From positions 1,057,038 to 1,121,037 of the forward strand of contig NW_003314295.1 of NCBI RefSeq assembly GCF_000143415.4: a stretch of DNA of 64,000 nt. Direction: 5' to 3'. Origin of the DNA: Selaginella moellendorffii (Eukaryota; Streptophyta; Lycopodiopsida; Selaginellales; Selaginellaceae). A program made the position numbers and the translations under genes. Positions 58,701 to 64,000 of this stretch are shown here, in pieces; positions within the stretch are counted from its first letter, which is position 1, and each line of letters begins with the position of its first letter. A model generated the notes under the pieces. The model saw only the letters and a list, made by a program, of their open reading frames with translations. It was not told where the DNA came from and made no database searches.

Positions 58701-59629
58701 TCGTGTTCCCCTTTCGCAGGTTATCGTTGAAATGCACCTTGATGGCCACATCCAATGCTTCCTTGTAGTTGGTCGGGTTCCACCGCATCACCTCACCGCG
58801 GGCCCAGGTTTGCAAACCTGATATGAAGGCATGGAACGCATCCATATCCCCCATGTCCGTGACAAGTATCCTCTTTGCCATGAACCCATTCACATATTCC
58901 TGGATGGTTCCAGTCTGCTTCAGCCTACTCAGCTCATCTCTCAGATGCAGAGTGGCATTCAGAGGAACATATGTTGCGCGGATCCTCGCCTTCATCATGT
59001 CCCAAGTGGCCACTGGTCCTTCGTTGGCCTCCGTCATTCTCCACCAAGACTTGGCATTATCTGCCAAGTATGGTTTTGCACATGGGACTTTCTCCAAGCT
59101 CGGTAACCGCAACGCTCGGAAGTAGTCCTCCATATCATAAAACCAATCCTCCACCACCTTATAGTCGTTCACTCCCTTGAAGACCGGTGGGGGCTTTGGT
59201 TTGTACTTGGGAACTGCCTGAGGGACTGATTCTACTTCGGTCTGTTCGACCTTGTTTGGTTTTGCCTCAGTCCCGGCCGAAAGATCCGCACCTTCTGCGC
59301 TGCCAGCATCTGCAGTCTTTTTCTTTTTCTTCCACCTCTCGTCACGCTTTAGCTTGCGTACGAGAGTTTCCAGCAGGGCATTGGTCTATGCCAACTGTCC
59401 TTCTAGCACGTCCAATCGAGCCTTGGACGACCGAACCTCGCCACCGGACTCCTGTTTGGAAGTTTCCTCACTAGAGTCCTCCTCATGCAAGGATTCCTCA
59501 TCCATAACCTCTTGTTCGACCGGAGGCTCCAGCTCCGGCGGAGGTTCCGTCTCCGCCTGGGTTCGTTTACGCTCTGCCCTTGCCATCTCCCAGCAATCCG
59601 CCTCTATCCTTCGCTAGAACTAAGATAAA

Positions 59630-59642
59630 GGCTCCGATACCA
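59630..59642 (-). other. Chromovirus primer-binding site (initiator tRNA-Met type)
   Basis: TGGTATCGGAGCC on the minus strand, three bases after the 5' LTR end; close to the plant initiator tRNA-Met complement TGGTATCAGAGC. Confidence 0.85.
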
Positions 59643-59645
59643 AAT

Positions 59646-60795
59646 TGTAAGCCACAATTTTTTCCTTTCCAATTTGCCAGCTTACCTCGTCTATCCGTCC
59701 AACGCTGCCTTGGCTTTTGCTAAGTTCCCTCGCCAAGGTTCTCGCCTATGGTACCAGCTCCTACTTGGTTTCAGCTACTCACTGCACGAGCAACGGAGTG
59801 TTAGCCATCCTTCCACGGATTCCCAAATCACTCCCAATCCCCCTCCCCAGGTTAGACTGGACTTAAGGTTCGGCTACACTCCCCGCAAGCACAAGCAGCC
59901 AAGCACACCAAGCTTCCAGATTCCTAACATCCCTTGGTACCACAAGACTTGATCATGGGACCCTCTAAATCCCAAGTCTTGAGTGCAACACTTGCTTCGG
60001 GATGTCGGGGCGAAACACCGTGGCCTAGCGGCCCGGTATGGGTACCTCTCGCCCCCCACTTCCATCCCGAAGGAAGGCCCAAGCCCCTAGGGAGGGCGAG
60101 GACCAATGAGCCGCATGGTACTCAAGTGGGGCACCACTCCACATGAGCCGGGAGCACCGCAATCGGTTTCCCTTTCGGGAGTGGGGGCTGCTCTTGAGCA
60201 CTTCCTTGGATGGCCCCTCCGGCACCAGCCAAGTCCATGCTCACTCCCACCCAAGGCCCCTCGGTCCCAGTCTCAACCTCAAGTCGGTTTGGAAGCCCAA
60301 CTGGAGAGTCCCTTCAAAACTGGTTCCTAGACCTCACTATCCCTACTATACTTTTGGAACCCCCTGCAGCCCCCCCCCCCCCTGGGAGACGCACGCTTTG
60401 GGCTTTCACCCCTTGACCCGTATTAGTATTTGGACTTAGTCTCTGGCTCGATCTCGGACCCGATTTCGGATCCGACTTCGGATTCGGTTTCGGACTCGAT
60501 CTCGGACTCGATCTCGGACCCGATCTCGGACCCGACTTCGGACTCGACCTCGGACTCGGTCTCGGACCCAATTTCGGATCTCGGACTCCGTCTCGAACTC
60601 GGTCTCGAACTCGGACTCGAACTCGGTCCCCGAGTCGGTCTCGGACTCGATTCCGGACTTGATCTCGAACTCGGTCCTAGAGTCGGTCTTGGACTCGATC
60701 TTCGACTTGGTCTCATCCGATGAACTCTTTGTCATTTTGGTCATGCTTTCGGGGTTCCTTTAGCCTACGACACCTCGACGAGTTGGTTCCTTACA
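59646..60795 (-). repeat. 5' LTR of the chromovirus (1150 bp)
   Basis: About 99% identical to the 3' LTR (10 transitions, one poly-C length difference near 60370-60381). The same 12-bp degenerate CTCGGACTCGAT repeats lie at about 60440-60714. Confidence 0.95.
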
Positions 60796-60800
60796 TAAGT
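60796..60800. repeat. Right target-site duplication TAAGT
   Basis: Exact copy of 53259-53263. Confidence 0.95.
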
Positions 60801-63800
60801 GAGGAAGATCACAAACATTTTTTCATTTGAAGTATTTGTAAAAGTGATCTTTTAAGAAGTTCAAATTCAAGAACTTACACTTGGTATTAAAGAAAGTTTT
60901 GCATTCAACTCTTTTTGGTATTAGAGAAGGTTTTGCATTCGACTCTATTGATTAACTTAAGGGAATCATATTAAATGTTGATATTGATATATAGCAAATC
61001 TAATTTACCTTTAGCTAAGCTCAATCCAAAGGGTAGGGTATCAAGAGATTGGGGTTTTGGGGAGAGTTCCAGCTTTCAACTTCCATTCATGAAAATGTGA
61101 ACTTGTAAAAAAATATAGTGGATTGTAAGCAACTAAATAAAATGATTTAAGAAATTATCCATAAAGGTTAAAATATAGAAGGAAAGGATCTATAAATAAA
61201 AATGCAACCCTTTTCTAATTAGTTATAGGTCTTGGGATATTTAGGGTTAAGTGTCTTTGGGTTTAATAGTATTAGATTGGATGACCTTTAAATTTAAGAA
61301 TTTAAAGTATCTATGTGGACTATTGAAGGGTTGATAACTTTACAAAAAGTTTAAAAAGCATTCCTTCATTTCTTTTTATCTTCCTTTTTATAGTTTTTAG
61401 CTTTAAAACCATCTTTTTGGCATAACAAACTACTATAATTACTTTGTCCAACTCTTTAAAGCCACCAATTAATGTGCCCTTTGGGTAAAAGGGTGACCAT
61501 AAGTAAACATTTGAAAGATATATAAAAACAAGTGTTTTCTATTTTTAAGGTGTTTAACAAATTTTATACCAATGTTTAAGGAGCACTTAGCCCATTTATT
61601 TTAAAGGAGTTTTAGATTATTTCATCAAATATAACATTATCTTCTTTATCACAAGTTTTTTACCTTATAGAATTTAAAATGTAGTTTAGAAAATTTATTA
61701 CAATCCTCTATTTTTTTATTAGTTATAGCATAAGTGTTGTGATGCATTAAACTTTGTAAAGCTTTAATTAAACACAGCTTGCTAAAATAAATCTGCTATT
61801 AATTTCAATCTTTCTCAATCAAATATTTTCATTATATAAGAATTCAATGTCCAATACCATTGAAATTATGAATGGTGTATGAAATAAAATAGATTTTGCA
61901 CATGTTTATAGTTATAGGAAAAAACCTCACACTATTAATTTTCTTAGGTATGGGTATCATAAAGAATGCAAAAAATATAATGAATAGAGGTAAGTGGTGC
62001 TAAAAAATTGCAAGAGCAAAATGAGGGTTTATCATGATTAAAAACAAACTAACGTCAAGAAAGCTAAGGTAACAATTAAGTACATGGCTTTCTTCTGAAG
62101 TTAATAAGGTCTGGATGAAGTGTGCAGCAAGTGATAATGGTAATCAATCCTATTTACCAACAATATTAATTTTTGAATTAAACAATAATGTTGCATACTA
62201 GTGTTTTTTGTGAGCAAATACATAAGATAAGTAGAATGAAGGAATCTTGTCTTTAATACTAAGTTCTATGATGATTTTTTCATACAAGACTTCATTGAAG
62301 TTATATTCATGGTAATAATGTTTTTTAATTATGGGAAAAACATCTTAATTATGGTGTTCAGTCTTTGTAATGCCAAGAAAGAGCAAATGATTATTCTTTA
62401 TCAGTACATACAACACACTTTATTTTATCAATGGATAGGACTACATAGCAATATTGAGCATCTTCAAACCATATATGAATTAAAGGAAATTCTTGTTATC
62501 AATGTTATGTCCTTTAAAGCTATATGCATTTATAATTATGGATGGCATATATGGTGGGTGGCACTTATATGGGGATGCATCAAATAGCCAAAATGTACAA
62601 TTTAGTAAATGATCAGTGGGATCTTTTACAATCATTGATATTATCAGTGAGATGAAGTTATTAACAACAACAACAACAAAATTGTTATAAAAATTAGTGG
62701 TTATTTTTAAAATTAACACTTCTTTTATTAGTGCAAGATTTTTCTTGAAAAGAGATGAATATGATTATTGATTTCATGCATTCAAACCAAATTTACAAAC
62801 TCAATATATATAGATTATTGAAACATAAGCATAGCAATAACAAATGGATATAGCTTAATTTAGTAAATGCATTTTATGCAAATAACAACAAAATACTATT
62901 TCACTCAATAAAATACTAAAAGTACATCTAGATAGTTCTAATGAATTACAAAATTGTGTCAATGATCTAAGATAATAGCACTAAAGCCAAAGTGTTAGAT
63001 GTTTAAAATCTTGGTATAGCTTTCATTGGCAATCTAATGACTTTTTATATGTATATCCTTTAAGGTTAATATAATTATAATAAGGCTTTTATTACTAAAA
63101 TAGTTTTATATGAGATATAATCAAGAATATAATTTAAATAAAAACAAATAAACTTATCAGAATATGTATTCAAATATGCTGGTATAGAGAAGGCTCAGTT
63201 TAATTTTAGAAAATCTTATAAAATCTAGTATTGATCTCATTTAGCTGATTCAAATGTAATAGCAAAATAATTAATTATAATTATAAAAATAGTTTGTGGT
63301 ATTTTCTCATTACTTGAATGAGTTTTGTAAGTTTTTCAAAGTGACACTAAATTGCTCTTCTCAACTATATCCTTAACAAACTTTTTCATTTGAGTATATA
63401 TATTTTGTATATGTTGCAATTCCATTTGCAATTCCAATGCCCCCTCACTTGTGCATCAAAACTATTATCTCAATGTTAACATCAATTTATTGTGCATTGT
63501 TTAGTGAAGAAGTGAACTTAAAATAATCAAAACAATTGACCTTTCTGTTTGAATCTAATTATATAAGATTGTTCTCATTTCTAAGATTATAGCCAATTTT
63601 GATTTTAACATTAAATCTTTACTAAAAAGATTAGCACATTTCAATATTTCTGTCAATTTCATCACACTAATCTTAAACACATGTCTTGTATTAACACAAC
63701 ACATCCAAATCAATAACTTAATAAACCTTGATGTTCTTTAACTTGTAACTAGTGAATTTATTTCTCATATCTATCCTGCATGATTTGATAGTAAATTATG

Positions 63801-64000
63801 TTTATACTTAGAGAGTTAGTTATATTTTGAAGTTTTTATTTCAATCATGTGTTAGAATTGCTCAAGCCAATATCCATTAAGAAATATAACTTCTTTATCT
63901 TTATACTTGTTTTTCAATTGTTCATTTTGTAAGTATATTGAATATAGAGAATCTAAAGACTTAAAATGTCAAATGAATAACAAAAACCTCTAGCAAAATT
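60801..64000. repeat. AT-rich decayed repeat DNA with LTR/primer-site remnants
   Basis: No gene supported. AAGAACTTACACTTGGTATT at about 60872-60891 and TTTTTGGTATTAGAGAAGG at about 60913-60931 look like LTR ends followed by tRNA-Met primer sites (TTGGTATCAGAGC) with C-to-T change. 61125-61325 is a diverged copy of 48710-48915. The rest to the window edge is AT-rich, with open frames too short and AT-biased to support as genes. Confidence 0.5.

Larger units (their letters stand above)
54814..59586 (-). pseudogene. Chromovirus gag-pol with chromodomain, interrupted by three stops and two intron-like insertions
   Basis: One reading frame runs from the ATG at 59584-59586. The gag portion has a coiled Glu-rich start and the zinc knuckle CYNCGEAGHFSKEC (about 58450-58490). 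Protease has the DTG active site (about 58255-58265). RT has YIDDILIYS (about 57205-57235). RNase H and integrase follow, with the zinc-finger CPTCQ near 56070. After the second insertion a chromodomain (FHVKWKGFPHCEATWEP) ends the protein. Stops are TAG at 59386-59388, TGA at 58318-58320 and TAG at 57022-57024, all in frame with no frameshift. The insertions at 55666-55712 (47 bp) and 55196-55247 (52 bp) both begin GT and end AG on the coding strand. The chromodomain places it among chromoviruses. Confidence 0.93.
53264..60795 (-). mobile_element. Ty3/gypsy chromovirus LTR retrotransposon, nearly complete
   Basis: A 7.5-kb element on the minus strand: 5' LTR at 59646-60795, tRNA-Met primer site at 59630-59642, gag-pol with C-terminal chromodomain (59586 to 54814) and 3' LTR at 53264-54411. 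The termini are TG...CA and the insertion is flanked by a perfect TAAGT duplication. The LTRs differ at 10 positions, all transitions, plus a two-base poly-C length change, so the insertion is recent. Three in-frame stops interrupt gag-pol, and two short GT-AG intron-like insertions lie in the integrase-chromodomain part. Composition (CpG-rich) contrasts with the surrounding CpG-poor DNA. It is therefore a young element that appears non-autonomous now. Confidence 0.95.

Noticed and set aside
62309-62587. 92-residue open frame near the right edge
   Set aside because: AT-driven composition, no ATG context or domain, in repeat-like DNA.

Overview
This is eukaryotic plant nuclear DNA, most likely from a lycophyte of the Selaginella type (inference). 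The evidence is plant-specific families (clade A PP2C, ERECTA-type receptor kinase, IAA33-like protein, plant START protein), very short GT-AG introns (about 42-60 nt), dense genes and telo-box motifs (AAACCCTA) at many gene 5' ends. Coordinates of multi-exon genes run from start codon to stop codon and include introns.

From 0.5 to 24.5 kb there is a compact gene-rich block: a symplekin-like 3'-end processing scaffold (+), a PP2C phosphatase (+), squalene epoxidase (-) sharing a tiny divergent promoter with DEAD-box helicase RH5 (+), a small membrane-anchored protein (+), a START-domain protein (+), a clade A PP2C that keeps the ABA-receptor-contacting Trp (-), two coiled-coil genes (+), an intronless PPR gene (+) and an IAA33-like non-canonical AUX/IAA (-). 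The last coding exon of the IAA33-like gene lies antisense inside the coding end of the PPR gene.

From 24.5 to 27.4 kb is AT-rich repeat-like DNA with one small GC-balanced island. From 27.4 to 46.2 kb, mostly on the minus strand, are a MINU/CHR12-type SWI/SNF ATPase, an ERECTA-family LRR receptor kinase with one LRR per exon, a macro-domain protein with an apparent frame break, a domesticated Harbinger transposase (ALP1-like) and an intronless Integrator subunit 3. A cluster of AAGGAC...GTCCTT palindromes lies upstream of the ERECTA-like gene.

From 46.2 to 64 kb is AT-rich, CpG-poor, gene-empty DNA holding worn-down LTR remnants. A young Ty3/gypsy chromovirus (53264-60795, minus strand) sits inside it, with two 99%-identical LTRs, a perfect 5-bp target duplication, a tRNA-Met primer site and gag-pol with a C-terminal chromodomain. 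Its reading frame carries three in-frame stops and no frameshift, except two 47- and 52-bp GT-AG intron-like insertions that restore the frame exactly when removed. This element and the AUX/IAA-PPR antisense overlap are the most unusual things in the window.
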